DNA of 64,000 nucleotides. It comes from Hyphomicrobiales bacterium. GTDB taxonomy: Bacteria > Pseudomonadota > Alphaproteobacteria > Rhizobiales > Rhizobiaceae. The notes below the pieces were generated by a model. That model was not told the origin of the DNA, did not search any database, and saw only the letters and a program-made list of their open reading frames with translations. The stretch lies in contig UBJR01000009.1 of assembly GCA_900465675.1 (NCBI GenBank), positions 186,001 through 250,000 on the forward strand. The letters run 5' to 3'. Positions 9,963-18,552 of this stretch are shown piece after piece; position 1 is the first letter of the stretch, and the number at the start of each line of letters is the position of its first letter. Position numbers and translations under genes: made by a program.

Positions 9963-11225
9963 ATGGGAATTTCTAAAGTGACGGACACCTCTCCCACCGT
10001 TGCCGCGGGTCGAACACCTATGGGCAAGCGAGAGTTCATCTTTCTGGCTGCCTTCATGATGGCGGTCAATTCTCTCGCCATCGACGTCATGCTTCCCGCC
10101 CTCCAGCAGATCGGCGCCAATCTCGGGGTCGAAAGCGAGAACCACCGGCAGTTCGTCGTCTCCGCCTATCTCTTCGGCTTTGGTCTGGCGCAGTTGTTCT
10201 TCGGCCCGATATCGGACCGTTTCGGCCGCCGCAAACCGCTCTTCGTCGGCCTCGTCATCTATATCTGTTCCGCCTTCGGCATTGCACTGATCCCGTCCTT
10301 CGGCGGTCTGCTGGTGCTGCGTTTCATCCAGGGCATCGGTGCTGCGGCCACCCGCGTCATCACCATATCGATCGTCCGCGACATCTATGGCGGCCGCCAG
10401 ATGGCCGAAGTGATGTCGCTGATCTCGATGACCTTCATGATCGTGCCGGTGATCGCGCCGGGCACCGGCCAGCTCGTCATGCTGTTTTCCACCTGGCACA
10501 TGATCTTCGTCTTCATCGGCACGATGGCGACGCTGATCCTGATCTGGGCCTATAACCGCCTGCCAGAAACGCTGGCGCCCGCCAATGTGCGTCCGTTCAC
10601 CGCAAAGTCTGTTATCGGCGGCTTCAAGCTGGTGCTCACCAATCGCAGCGCGCTTTGCTACACGCTGGCAACCACCGTCGTCTTCGGCGCGCTGTTCGGC
10701 TTCATCAATTCGGCGCAGCAGGTCTATGTCGGCATCTATGATCTCGGGGTCTACTTCCCGTTCGCCTTTGCCGGCGTTGCGATCTTCATGTCGTTCTCAT
10801 CGTTCCTGAATTCACGGCTCGTCGGCCGTTTCGGCATGCGGCGGCTGTCGCATGCCTCGCTCGTCGGCTTCATCATCGTCAACACCATCTGGCTGCTGGT
10901 GCAGCTTTATGGTCCGCAGCCAACGCCCTTCCCGGTCTTCATCTGTCTGTTCGGGCTGGCGATGTTCCAGTTCGGCTGGATCGGCTCGAACTTCAATTCG
11001 CTGGCAATGGAGCCGCTCGGCCATGTCGCTGGTACAGCATCATCGGTTCTCGGCTTCACCAGCACCATCGGCGGTGCAGCTATCGGTGCGGCCATCGGCC
11101 AGGCCTTCAACGGCACGGCGCTGCCGATGGTCATCGGCTATTTCACTGTCGCCTTCATCGGTCTCGGCTTCGTGCTGATCGCTGAAAAGGGACGGCTTTT
11201 CCAGCCTCACAATCCGGCCGTCTAG
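9963..11225 (+). CDS. Bcr/CflA-family MFS drug exporter (first of two)
   Basis: Encodes about 420 residues from the ATG at 9963; the start is uncertain (TTG 9921 or ATG 10020 are possible, none with a good ribosome-binding site). Twelve hydrophobic helices. The DHA1 signature in the first helices (VNSLAIDVMLPALQQIG) and motif A between helices 2 and 3 (GPISDRFGRRKP) place it in the Bcr/CflA group of proton-driven drug exporters. A close paralogue follows after 35 bases, suggesting tandem duplication and co-transcription. Substrate cannot be told from sequence. Confidence 0.88.
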   Translation: MGISKVTDTSPTVAAGRTPMGKREFIFLAAFMMAVNSLAIDVMLPALQQIGANLGVESENHRQFVVSAYLFGFGLAQLFFGPISDRFGRRKPLFVGLVIYICSAFGIALIPSFGGLLVLRFIQGIGAAATRVITISIVRDIYGGRQMAEVMSLISMTFMIVPVIAPGTGQLVMLFSTWHMIFVFIGTMATLILIWAYNRLPETLAPANVRPFTAKSVIGGFKLVLTNRSALCYTLATTVVFGALFGFINSAQQVYVGIYDLGVYFPFAFAGVAIFMSFSSFLNSRLVGRFGMRRLSHASLVGFIIVNTIWLLVQLYGPQPTPFPVFICLFGLAMFQFGWIGSNFNSLAMEPLGHVAGTASSVLGFTSTIGGAAIGAAIGQAFNGTALPMVIGYFTVAFIGLGFVLIAEKGRLFQPHNPAV

Positions 11226-11260
11226 GCGGCCGGATAGCATTTTCTTTGGGGGACTTCATC

Positions 11261-12541
11261 ATGGCGGCGGATCACACGGCGCATATCGAAAACCAGGGCT
11301 CGGCCCGCATCGGCATGGGCTTTGCCGAATTCGTCATCACCATCGCGATCATGACCGCGAGCGTTGCAATGGCGATCGACAGCATGCTGCCGGCATTGCC
11401 GGCCATCGGCCATTCGCTTAACGTCACCAACACCAACGACGCCCAGCTGGTCATCGCCGTGTTCTTCTTCGGCTTCGGTGTGTCGCAGATCCTGTTCGGC
11501 AGCCTCTGTGATGCCTTCGGCCGCCGCAACATCCTGCTTGGCGGTCTCGCCGTCTACGTGCTTGCGATGTTCGGCGCGGCCGCGACCTCGAGCTTCGAAA
11601 TGCTGCTCGTCATGCGTTTCGTCCAGGGCATTGGCGGCGCAGCGGTGCGCATCACCAGCATGGCGATCGTCCGCGACTGCTTCGGTGGCCGCGAAATGGC
11701 CCGCGTGATGTCCTTCGTGATGATCGTCTTCATGATCGTGCCGATCGTCGCCCCGTCGGTCGGCCAGCTGATCATCAGCTATGCCAACTGGCATTGGATC
11801 TTTATACTGCTCGGTCTCGTCGGCTCGATCCTTTTCATATGGGCAGCCGCCCGGCTGAAGGAATCACTGCCGCGCGAGGAGCGCATACCGCTCTCGTTTG
11901 CCGCCGTCGGCAATGGCTTCAAGACCGTTTTGACCAACCGCATTACCTGCGGCTACATGATCGGTCTCACGATGTTCACCGGCGTCATCAGCGCCTATGT
12001 CATCTCCGTCCAGCAGGTATTCGGCGAGGTCTATGGCCTCGGCGACTGGCTGCCGATCGCCTTTGCGGCGACCGCCGGTGGCATCGCCGTCGCCAACTTT
12101 GCCAACGGCTTTTTCGTCCGCACCTTCGGCATGCGCCGCATTTCCCATGCAGCGGTGCTTCTCTTTACCGTCATCTCAGCCTTCGGCTTCGTCGTGGCGC
12201 TCGGGGGCACAGTCAATTTCGCGCTCGACTACACCCTCTTCACGGTGCTGCTGATGCTGTTTGCGGTGATCGCCACCAATTTCACGGCAATCAGCCTTGA
12301 GCCGATGGGCAATCTGGCCGGCACAGCAACCGCGATCACCGGCTTCGTATCGACGACTTTCGGCGCCCTTCTCGGCGGCGGCGTCGGCCAGCTATTCAAT
12401 GGCACAGTCCAGCCGCTCTTCGCGGGCTTTGCCGTCTTCGGTGCGATCAGCGTTGCCGCAACGCTCTGGGCCGAAAAAGGCAAGCTCTTCACCCATCCCG
12501 GCGACAGCCCGCAGCTCGATCCCGGTGCTGCCCACTTCTAA
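11261..12541 (+). CDS. Bcr/CflA-family MFS drug exporter (second of two)
   Basis: Encodes 426 residues from the ATG at 11261, preceded by TTTGGGGGA; the in-frame TTG at 11246 is less likely. Same architecture as its neighbour: ASVAMAIDSMLPALPAIG in helix 1, and motif A here as GSLCDAFGRRN, with SLCDAF replacing the more usual SDRFGR form. Long parallel stretches with the upstream gene (for example both have the VRFVQGIG/LRFIQGIG helix-4 region and the LEPMGNLAGTA/MEPLGHVAGTA helix-11 region) mark them as paralogues. A strong terminator follows. Confidence 0.88.
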   Translation: MAADHTAHIENQGSARIGMGFAEFVITIAIMTASVAMAIDSMLPALPAIGHSLNVTNTNDAQLVIAVFFFGFGVSQILFGSLCDAFGRRNILLGGLAVYVLAMFGAAATSSFEMLLVMRFVQGIGGAAVRITSMAIVRDCFGGREMARVMSFVMIVFMIVPIVAPSVGQLIISYANWHWIFILLGLVGSILFIWAAARLKESLPREERIPLSFAAVGNGFKTVLTNRITCGYMIGLTMFTGVISAYVISVQQVFGEVYGLGDWLPIAFAATAGGIAVANFANGFFVRTFGMRRISHAAVLLFTVISAFGFVVALGGTVNFALDYTLFTVLLMLFAVIATNFTAISLEPMGNLAGTATAITGFVSTTFGALLGGGVGQLFNGTVQPLFAGFAVFGAISVAATLWAEKGKLFTHPGDSPQLDPGAAHF

Positions 12542-12543
12542 TA

Positions 12544-12574
12544 AAAAAAGCCCGCCGGATTGGCGGGCTTTTTT
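12544..12574. terminator. Bidirectional terminator between MFS gene and a small minus-strand gene
   Basis: AAAAAAGCCCGCC-GGATT-GGCGGGCTTTTTT: stem flanked by an A-run on the left and a T-run on the right, so it serves both converging genes. Confidence 0.92.
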
Positions 12575-12597
12575 GATTGCGGCACTGATGGCGAAGC

Positions 12598-12765
12598 TTA
12601 TCGCTTGCCCATCGGCTTGCGGCTCTTGTCGCCCTTTACCGACGATGTCTTCGCATCGTAGGCCTGACCGAAATTCGTGCCGCCGAGATGGCCGCCGCCG
12701 CTGGTGTTGGCAACCTGGCGTTCGGCTCTGCGAAGAAGCAAGTCTGCATTTGTCTTTTTCATCAT
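12598..12765 (-). CDS. Small hypothetical protein (55 residues, rich in Lys and Gly)
   Basis: Begins MMKKTNADLLLRRAERQ with GAGAG upstream of the ATG pair at 12765/12762, and ends with a Gly-rich segment SGGGHLGGTNFGQ and a basic tail SVKGDKSRKPMGKR. An amphipathic N-terminal helix followed by a flexible, positively charged tail. It resembles short conserved hypotheticals of Rhizobium; no function known to me. The shared terminator lies 24 bases downstream, and cspA lies upstream on the same strand. Confidence 0.6.
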   Translation of the reverse strand: MMKKTNADLLLRRAERQVANTSGGGHLGGTNFGQAYDAKTSSVKGDKSRKPMGKR

Positions 12766-12873
12766 GGCTCTCAATATTGGATCAATGAAAAAAGGCTGGG
12801 CGAAAACCCAGCCTCCCGATCGTCTGAAGACCAGTGCCAGTACATCCGTGGTCAAAGGTCGAAGACGGTAGTG

Positions 12874-13083
12874 TTATGCAGTCGCGAGGTTCTCGGCAGC
12901 ATTCTTGCCGCTGCGATTGTCGCGCACGACGTCGAAAGTGATCTTCTGACCTTCAACGAGGTTGCTCATGCCCGACCGTTCGACGGCCGAAATATGAACG
13001 AAGATGTCAGGCGAGCCGTCGCTCGGCTGAATGAAGCCGAAGCCCTTGGCGGAATTGAAAAACTTGACGATTCCATTGTTCAT
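12874..13083 (-). CDS. cspA: CspA-family cold-shock protein
   Basis: Encodes 69 residues, a complete single cold-shock domain. RNP1 is KGFGFIQP and RNP2 is DIFVHISAV; it opens with NNGIVKFFNSAKG. CspA proteins bind single-stranded RNA and DNA and melt RNA structure. AAAGGAAAT precedes the ATG. A good -10 (CTATAT) at 13219-13224 predicts a leader of about 125 bases, as usual for thermoregulated csp mRNAs. Confidence 0.96.
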   Translation of the reverse strand: MNNGIVKFFNSAKGFGFIQPSDGSPDIFVHISAVERSGMSNLVEGQKITFDVVRDNRSGKNAAENLATA

Positions 13084-13218
13084 GACGATTTCCTTTCAAT
13101 CGCGTTGAGATTACCGCCCGGCGCACGCCGTCGGTGTGTGATCGATTTGAGAGGAAAGATTAGCTCGGGCGCTCGAAGCGCAAAAACGAAGCTCAACAGG
13201 CAAGTTCGATGCGCAGGT

Positions 13219-13247
13219 ATATAGACCTCAATTGTGCTCGCATAAAG
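13219..13247 (-). promoter_or_regulatory. Probable promoter of cspA
   Basis: On the minus strand: CTTTAT, 17 bases, CTATAT. The -10 is a perfect match to the rhizobial sigma-70 consensus, the -35 only partial. It would give a 5' leader of about 125 bases before cspA. Confidence 0.5.
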
Positions 13248-13292
13248 GCAGAGCGTGATTTGGCGAAAACTATTGCGTGTGGAGCGCCAAAA

Positions 13293-13529
13293 TCACCCAA
13301 TGAGGTGCGCTTCTGTAGCGGCCACCAGAAATTTCTTCCGGGCCTCGCCGGCATCCGCCAAACCATTGAAGGCGTCGAGACAGGTAACCTCCGCACGATA
13401 CAGTGCAGGTCCTTCCTTCAACGGCCACTCCGTCACCATCAGGCGGTAGGCGTCATGAACAGTCTTGACGACTCGGTAACGCCCACCGAGCCTGATACGC
13501 ACTGGAGAAAATGCAGGGATGCTCTTCAT
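13293..13529 (-). CDS. DUF982 domain protein
   Basis: Encodes 78 residues from ATG 13529, which has GAGGTTG upstream; a TTG at 13547 is less likely. The body VRIRLGGRYRVVKTVHDA, then LMVTEWPLKEGPAL and a C-terminal helix with FLVAATEAH, follows the DUF982 pattern, a family expanded in Rhizobium and relatives, often on plasmids, with no known function. A single gene between cspA and a short divergent open frame. Confidence 0.8.
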   Translation of the reverse strand: MKSIPAFSPVRIRLGGRYRVVKTVHDAYRLMVTEWPLKEGPALYRAEVTCLDAFNGLADAGEARKKFLVAATEAHLIG

Positions 13530-13724
13530 GACATCAACCTCACGCAAAACATGCGACTCAACGAATCACCTTGCGAGTCGTTCCGGACCAACGCGCGCCC
13601 ATGCCAATCACGGTTCAAGACCGCTTCGGCATGGGATTGATGACGTTTCGTTCATCTGGCGTTCATATTCCTTGCTGCCATCGCTCTTTGGGGTTACTCT
13701 TTAAGGGCAACGTTGGAGCAAGAG

Positions 13725-13853
13725 ATGATCAAGACCACCGTCGCGGCGTCCGTATTTGCCGCTTATGCGTTTGCGATGTTCGCAATCGCCTCCCTTCCAC
13801 AGAACCTGCCGGCAGTGCCGGTCGACCAAATCACCACGAGTTCGACGAACTGA
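13725..13853 (+). CDS. 42-residue putative membrane or exported peptide
   Basis: ATG at 13725 with GGAG six bases upstream; 42 codons to TGA. The product starts MIKTTVAASVFAAYAF and has one hydrophobic helix (residues about 5-23) ending near ASLP, then a short polar tail PVDQITTSSTN. It could be a single-pass membrane peptide or a cleaved signal peptide with a tiny mature part. Support is the ribosome-binding site, the coherent hydropathy and the downstream hairpin; conservation could not be tested. Confidence 0.5.
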   Translation: MIKTTVAASVFAAYAFAMFAIASLPQNLPAVPVDQITTSSTN

Positions 13854-13857
13854 CCAA

Positions 13858-13892
13858 ACGAAAAACCCGCTCGATAAGCGGGGCCGTTTCGT
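13858..13892 (-). terminator. Terminator, best for the inositol-phosphatase-family gene
   Basis: CCCGCT-CGATA-AGCGGG stem, with outer ACGAAA/TTTCGT pairing. Read on the minus strand it is followed by TTTTTCGTTT, a proper U-tract. It may also end the 42-codon gene on the plus strand. Confidence 0.75.
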
Positions 13893-13967
13893 GATCAAAA
13901 TGCTTGGGAGGACATATGCTTTCCCTCCTATATATCGAGCATGGATCGAGGCTTTCGGCCTCGCCAC

Positions 13968-14792
13968 CTAAACGGTGAAAACTTCTCTCCGCAACAACTC
14001 CCAGGACGCCTTGTCCGGCGCGATCAGCAATCCGCCATCGACATGATGCGGCAGATAAGGCGTGCCGTCGAAACGCGCCGCATGGGCTCCGGCTTCCTGA
14101 GAGATAAGCGTCCCTGCCAGATGATCCCACGGCATCAGCTTGTTGTACGAGAGATAGTGCACGTGCCCGGATGCAAAGGCGCGATATTCATGCGCGGCGC
14201 AGCGGTAGTTGGCCAGAAAGCGCACCTTCGCCAGATTTCCGAGAATTTCGGCGCGCTTTTCCTTGGCGAAGAAGCCGGTCGAAGCCATGCCGACCATCTG
14301 ATCGAGCGCGACCGGCTCAGCAACAGACAAGCGCTCGGTCTCGCCGTCAGGGCGCTTCAGCCAGGCGCCGCCACCCTTCTCCGCCAGAACCCAATCGTCA
14401 CCCATCGGATCGTAGATAATCCCCGCAACGGTTTCGCCCCTCGACACGACCGATGCCATGACGCCGAAAGCCGGAATGCCGGACGCGAAATTGAACGTGC
14501 CGTCGACCGGATCGACGATGATCGCGAGATCCGCGCCTTCAATTCGCTCGAGCAGTGCCGGATCGGCAGCGACCGATTCCTCACCAACGAACAAGGCGTT
14601 CGGCCAGAGTTTGGCTGCCTCGGCCTTGATCATCCGCTCGGCCTGCTCATCGGCCTCCGTTACCAGATCGGTCGCCTCACTCTTGGCGCGCACGTCGCCG
14701 GCGCTAAGCCTGCGGAAACGCGGCAATATTTCGGCCTTCGCCGCCCGCCGAAGAAGATCGGAAAGCGTCGTGATATCAATTGTCGAGGTCAT
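13968..14792 (-). CDS. Inositol monophosphatase family protein
   Basis: Encodes 274 residues. Metal-binding motifs of the family: GEES (70-73), DPVDGT (94-99) and the third motif MPWDHLAG near 220. The family covers inositol-1-phosphatase (SuhB), histidinol-phosphatase, 3'(2'),5'-bisphosphate nucleotidase (CysQ) and others; the residues seen do not separate these. A MgII/LiI-sensitive phosphomonoesterase is a safe reading. It lies 30 bases downstream of ttcA on the same strand and is likely co-transcribed. Confidence 0.88.
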   Translation of the reverse strand: MTSTIDITTLSDLLRRAAKAEILPRFRRLSAGDVRAKSEATDLVTEADEQAERMIKAEAAKLWPNALFVGEESVAADPALLERIEGADLAIIVDPVDGTFNFASGIPAFGVMASVVSRGETVAGIIYDPMGDDWVLAEKGGGAWLKRPDGETERLSVAEPVALDQMVGMASTGFFAKEKRAEILGNLAKVRFLANYRCAAHEYRAFASGHVHYLSYNKLMPWDHLAGTLISQEAGAHAARFDGTPYLPHHVDGGLLIAPDKASWELLRREVFTV

Positions 14793-14822
14793 GATAAGTC
14801 CCTGTTTGAGCGTTCCGCCCAG

Positions 14823-15707
14823 TTACTCGCTCTTCGGTGACGGTTCCGTGACCATCAGGCTCGAAAAATCGAAGAGCTTCGGATCGAGAAGATGCGACGG
14901 GTTCACATGGGAGAGTGCGCGCAGCATCGTGTCCTTGCGGCCAGGCATCCGCCGTTCGATATCGGCAAGCATGTCCTTCATCGCATTGCGCTGCAGACCG
15001 TCCTGCGAGCCGCAGAGATCGCAGGGAATGATCGGGAACTGCATCGCCGCCGCAAACTTCGCCATGTCATCCTCGGCGCAATAGGCAAGCGGCCGGAGAA
15101 CCATCAGGTTACCTTCGTCGTTGAGCAGCTTCGCCGGCATCGATGCCAGCCGCCCGCCGTGGAAGAAGTTCATGAAGAAGGTCTCGAGAATATCCTCGCG
15201 GTGGTGGCCGAGAACCAGCGCATCGCAGCCCTCTTCCTTGGCAATACGGTAAAGATTGCCGCGGCGCAGGCGCGAACAGAGCGAACAGTAGGTGGCCCCC
15301 TCCGGCACCTTCTCCTTCACGATCGAATAGGTATCGCGATATTCGATCCGGTGCTTGACGCCGATGCTCTTCAGATATTCCGGCAGAATGTGTTTCGGGA
15401 AGTTCGGCTGGCCCTGGTCGAGATTGCAGGCGATCAGTTCGACGGGCAGCAGTCCGCGCCATTGCAAGTCGAGCAGCAGCGCCAATAGGCCGTAGCTGTC
15501 CTTGCCGCCGGAAACGCCGATCAGCCAGCGCTTCTGGCCCTTGAGCATATCGAAATCGTCGAAGGCCTGGCGCATCTGGCGCAGCAGGCGCTTGCGTAGC
15601 TTGTTGAACGAAACGGAACGCGGCGCATCGGCAAACAGCGCATGGCCGATCCCGCCTTCGTCGGCGGTTTCATCGAGTGCATCGGCAATGTTGGCTGCGA
15701 TATTCAT
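14823..15707 (-). CDS. ttcA: TtcA, tRNA 2-thiocytidine biosynthesis protein
   Basis: Encodes 294 residues. PP-loop SGGKDS (66-71) binds ATP and adenylates C32 of tRNA; CSLC (C141, C144) and CDLCG further on supply Cys for the [4Fe-4S] cluster and sulfur transfer. This is the usual TtcA layout and length. The product is 2-thiocytidine at tRNA position 32. It follows glsA on the same strand with 59 bases between, and precedes the inositol-phosphatase-family gene. Confidence 0.95.
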   Translation of the reverse strand: MNIAANIADALDETADEGGIGHALFADAPRSVSFNKLRKRLLRQMRQAFDDFDMLKGQKRWLIGVSGGKDSYGLLALLLDLQWRGLLPVELIACNLDQGQPNFPKHILPEYLKSIGVKHRIEYRDTYSIVKEKVPEGATYCSLCSRLRRGNLYRIAKEEGCDALVLGHHREDILETFFMNFFHGGRLASMPAKLLNDEGNLMVLRPLAYCAEDDMAKFAAAMQFPIIPCDLCGSQDGLQRNAMKDMLADIERRMPGRKDTMLRALSHVNPSHLLDPKLFDFSSLMVTEPSPKSE

Positions 15708-15766
15708 CGTTTCTTCCAGATGGTCAGGACTTTGCCTTTAGCAGAAAGCGGCCGGCAGACACAGCA

Positions 15767-16696
15767 TCAATCGCCGAAAATGGACCAGCCGGTGCGCGCC
15801 GCCAGCATCTCCAGCGCCACGGCGCCGAGCTGCGAGTTGCCGACCTTGTTCAGCCCCGGGGACCAGACGGCGATCGAAGCGACACCCGGCGCCACCGCAA
15901 AGATCCCGCCGCCGACACCGCTCTTGCCAGGCAGGCCGACATGATAGGCGAAGTCGCCGGATCCATCATAGTGGCCGCACATCAGCATCATCGCGTTGAT
16001 ACGCCGCGCCCGCTTCGGCGAAACCACCGAATGGCCGGTCACCGGATTGCTGCCGCGCGCCGCCAGGAACAGGCCGGCACGGGCGAGCTGCTCGCAGGTC
16101 ATCGACAGCGCGCATTGATGGAAATAGACGCCGAGCACATGCTCGACCGGATGATCGATATTCTTGTAGGCGCGCATGAAATTGGCGAGCGCGAAATTGC
16201 GGTAACCGGTCTGCGTTTCCGAGCGTGCCACTTTCTCGTCGATCGTCACCGATTCGTCGTCGGCGAGATAACGGACGAAGCGCAGCAGCTCGCCGATCGC
16301 CTCGCGCGGCGCATGTCCCGCCATGACGACATCGGTAACGGCGATGGCGCCGGCATTGATGAAGGGATTGCGCGGGATACCGCCCTCATGCTCCAGCTGG
16401 ACGATGGAATTGAAGGCCGAACCTGATGGCTCGCGGCCGACGCGCTTCCACAGGCTCTCGCCCACCTTGCCGAGCGCCAGCGTCAGCATGAAAACCTTGG
16501 AAATGCTCTGGATGGAGAAGGGCACGGCGGCATCGCCGACGCTGTAGACCTTACCATCGACGGTGGAGATCGTCATCCCGAACTGGTTCGGATCGATCTT
16601 GGCCAGCTCCGGAATGTAATCCGCAACCTTGCCCTCGCCGATCCGCGGCGTCAGTTCTTTGTAGATGCTGTCGAGGACTGCCTGCAAATCCACCAT
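15767..16696 (-). CDS. glsA: Glutaminase A
   Basis: Encodes 309 residues, full length for bacterial beta-lactamase-fold glutaminases. The SISK motif (S64 to K67 in SIQSISKVF) holds the catalytic Ser and Lys; later NPFINAGAI and a C-terminal [12 protein letters not shown] glycine-rich loop are family landmarks. Hydrolyses glutamine to glutamate and ammonia in the cytoplasm. It starts downstream of the rpsD terminator, so it has its own promoter. Confidence 0.95.
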   Translation of the reverse strand: MVDLQAVLDSIYKELTPRIGEGKVADYIPELAKIDPNQFGMTISTVDGKVYSVGDAAVPFSIQSISKVFMLTLALGKVGESLWKRVGREPSGSAFNSIVQLEHEGGIPRNPFINAGAIAVTDVVMAGHAPREAIGELLRFVRYLADDESVTIDEKVARSETQTGYRNFALANFMRAYKNIDHPVEHVLGVYFHQCALSMTCEQLARAGLFLAARGSNPVTGHSVVSPKRARRINAMMLMCGHYDGSGDFAYHVGLPGKSGVGGGIFAVAPGVASIAVWSPGLNKVGNSQLGAVALEMLAARTGWSIFGD

Positions 16697-16713
16697 GACT
16701 TCTCTCCAGAGAA

Positions 16714-16741
16714 CAAAAAAGCCGCCCTGGAGGCGGCTTTT
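16714..16741 (-). terminator. Terminator of rpsD
   Basis: GCCGCC-CTGGA-GGCGGC stem; on the minus strand followed by TTTTTTG. Confidence 0.9.
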
Positions 16742-16767
16742 CCGTATGCGAAAACGCCTCGCGTTGA

Positions 16768-17385
16768 TTAACGCGAATAGAATTCGACCACCAGATGCGG
16801 CTCCATGACGACCGCGTACGGCACGTCGGAGAGCGTCGGGACGCGAGCGAAGGTCGCAACCATCTTGTTGTGATCAACTTCGATGTAGTCAGGAACGTCA
16901 CGCTCAGCGAGAGAGACGGATTCCAGAACCGTTACGAGCTGCTTCGACTTCTGACGAACTTCGATGACGTCGCCGGCCTTGCAACGGTAAGAACCGATGT
17001 TGACGCGGACGCCGTTCACAGTCACGTGGCCGTGGTTGACGAACTGACGTGCAGCGAAGACGGTCGGAACGAACTTGGCGCGATAAACGATCGCATCCAG
17101 GCGCGATTCCAGAAGACCGATGAGGTTTTCGGAAGTGTCGCCCTTGCGGCGGTCGGCTTCAGCGAAGATTGCGCGGAACTGCTTCTCACGCAGGTCACCG
17201 TAGTAACCCTTCAGCTTCTGCTTGGCGCGCAGCTGCACACCGAAGTCCGAAAGCTTGCCCTTGCGGCGCTGACCGTGCTGGCCCGGGCCGTATTCGCGGC
17301 GATTCACCGGGGACTTAGGACGGCCCCAGATGTTTTCGCCCATACGGCGGTCAATTTTGTACTTAGACGATTCGCGCTTGCTCAT
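16768..17385 (-). CDS. rpsD: Ribosomal protein S4
   Basis: Encodes 205 residues beginning [15 protein letters not shown], with AAAGGAAAT before the [21 protein letters not shown] is the S4 N-terminal region and the S4 RNA-binding domain follows (about 94-155: [20 protein letters not shown], then [15 protein letters not shown]). S4 nucleates 30S assembly on 16S rRNA. It is monocistronic here, away from the rpoA operon that carries it in many gammaproteobacteria, which is the normal arrangement in rhizobia. Confidence 0.98.
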   Translation of the reverse strand: MSKRESSKYKIDRRMGENIWGRPKSPVNRREYGPGQHGQRRKGKLSDFGVQLRAKQKLKGYYGDLREKQFRAIFAEADRRKGDTSENLIGLLESRLDAIVYRAKFVPTVFAARQFVNHGHVTVNGVRVNIGSYRCKAGDVIEVRQKSKQLVTVLESVSLAERDVPDYIEVDHNKMVATFARVPTLSDVPYAVVMEPHLVVEFYSR

Positions 17386-17583
17386 CGTATTTCCTTTCAG
17401 AGTGTTAGAACGGTCTGTTGTCAGATCGCTCGAAGGAAACACGCCCTCCTTTGGCCCCTTTTGGGAGGCCCGACAGGATTTTCCGGTTACGCGAACTGGA
17501 AAGATCCACGGGACATGTCAAATGAAACACGGGACATTGCTGCCCCGTGCTGGCGCGGTCTTTAGGGATAAGTCACGGGATTG

Positions 17584-18111
17584 TCAAACGGAATTTGGCT
17601 CCGCCGCGTCTGCGCCAGCCGCCTCGATCGAACCGGCAAGCTTGCGCAGCAGACCGGCAAGCGCCCTCCGCTCACCCTCGTCGAGCACATCCAGATGACG
17701 GAGCTCGCGGGCCATGTCTTCGCGAAACGCCGCCTCGGCACGCGCCACACCTTCGGCCGTCAGCGCCACCTCGAAGCTGCGCTTGTCCTGTTCCGACCGC
17801 CGCCGCTCGATCAGTCCCGCCTTTTCCAGCCTGTCCAGCCTGTGCGTCAGCCCCCCGGACGAGATCATCAGCAAACGATAGAGATCGGTGGGGATCATCC
17901 GGTAGGGCGGCCCTGCCCTGCGGATCGTCGAAATCACATCGAACTCGCCGCGATCGAGACCGAACTCCGCGAAGGTCGCCTCGATCGACGGCCGCACAAG
18001 ATTGGAGAGCCGGTAGATGCGCCCGAGAATGCTCATCGGCATCGTATCGAGATCGGGCAGTTCCTCGGCCCAAAGCGCGCGCAGCCGGTCAACGTGGTCT
18101 TCCGTCGTCAT
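17584..18111 (-). CDS. MarR-family transcriptional regulator
   Basis: Encodes 175 residues from ATG 18111, which has GGAG at the right distance; the TTG at 18123 would fall into the operator. Winged helix at about 50-120: LDRGEFDVISTIRRAG, then LMISSGGLTHRLDRLEKAG as recognition helix and RRSEQDKRSFEVALTAEG as wing. Flanking helices form the dimer interface. Divergent from a cupin gene, with two identical-format inverted repeats in between, so it very likely represses the cupin gene and itself. Confidence 0.9.
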   Translation of the reverse strand: MTTEDHVDRLRALWAEELPDLDTMPMSILGRIYRLSNLVRPSIEATFAEFGLDRGEFDVISTIRRAGPPYRMIPTDLYRLLMISSGGLTHRLDRLEKAGLIERRRSEQDKRSFEVALTAEGVARAEAAFREDMARELRHLDVLDEGERRALAGLLRKLAGSIEAAGADAAEPNSV

Positions 18112-18121
18112 CAACAGCTCC

Positions 18122-18147
18122 AATTTATCTTGACGAGAAGATAAATT
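18122..18147. promoter_or_regulatory. MarR operator 1
   Basis: AATTTATCTT-GACGAG-AAGATAAATT: perfect 10-base arms around six bases. Core format TATCTT-N6-AAGATA. Lies immediately upstream of the marR start. Confidence 0.75.
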
Positions 18148-18151
18148 GGGT

Positions 18152-18169
18152 TATCTTCTCACTAAGATA
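18152..18169. promoter_or_regulatory. MarR operator 2
   Basis: TATCTT-CTCACT-AAGATA: same core format and same 6-base spacer as operator 1, centres 26 bases apart. A further half-site TTAGATA follows at 18171-18177. Confidence 0.75.
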
Positions 18170-18210
18170 CTTAGATAGCGAAGTCCGGCGCACGATCCAA
18201 GGAGGAAATC

Positions 18211-18546
18211 ATGTTCCACATCATCCCGCGCGAAGATCAGAACCAGTTCCCCAATCGCACCATCCTCTTTGAAGGCGGAAATTTCGGCGCACCCGTCTCG
18301 GTCTTCCTGATCGACAGCGAACCCGGCCAGGGGCCGGCACTCCACACTCACCCCTACACGGAAATGTGGATCGTCCGCTCCGGCAAGGCGCGCTTCACGG
18401 TCGGCAACGAAACGCTCGACCCCAATCCCGGCGACATCGTCGTCGTCAACCCCGAGACGCCGCACCGCTTCAAGAATATCGGCACGACGCGGCTCGAGCT
18501 CACCTGCATCCATGCAAGCCCCGAGATCATTCAGACTTGGGTCTGA
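18211..18546 (+). CDS. Cupin-domain protein
   Basis: Encodes 111 residues, a single small cupin barrel. Metal ligands: H45 and H47 in LHTHPYTE, E51, and H85 in PETPHRF, the complete 3-His/1-Glu set. The two motifs are separated by the expected distance. Small cupins may be dioxygenases, isomerases or small-molecule sensors; substrate unknown. AGGAGG precedes the ATG. Divergent from, and probably controlled by, the MarR regulator. Confidence 0.85.
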   Translation: MFHIIPREDQNQFPNRTILFEGGNFGAPVSVFLIDSEPGQGPALHTHPYTEMWIVRSGKARFTVGNETLDPNPGDIVVVNPETPHRFKNIGTTRLELTCIHASPEIIQTWV

Positions 18547-18552
18547 GCAAGA

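Noticed and set aside
13916..13978. 20-codon frame with a strong GGGAGG before ATG 13916
   Set aside because: Product has no features, and its end runs past the stop of the convergent phosphatase-family gene. Possibly chance; not listed as a gene.
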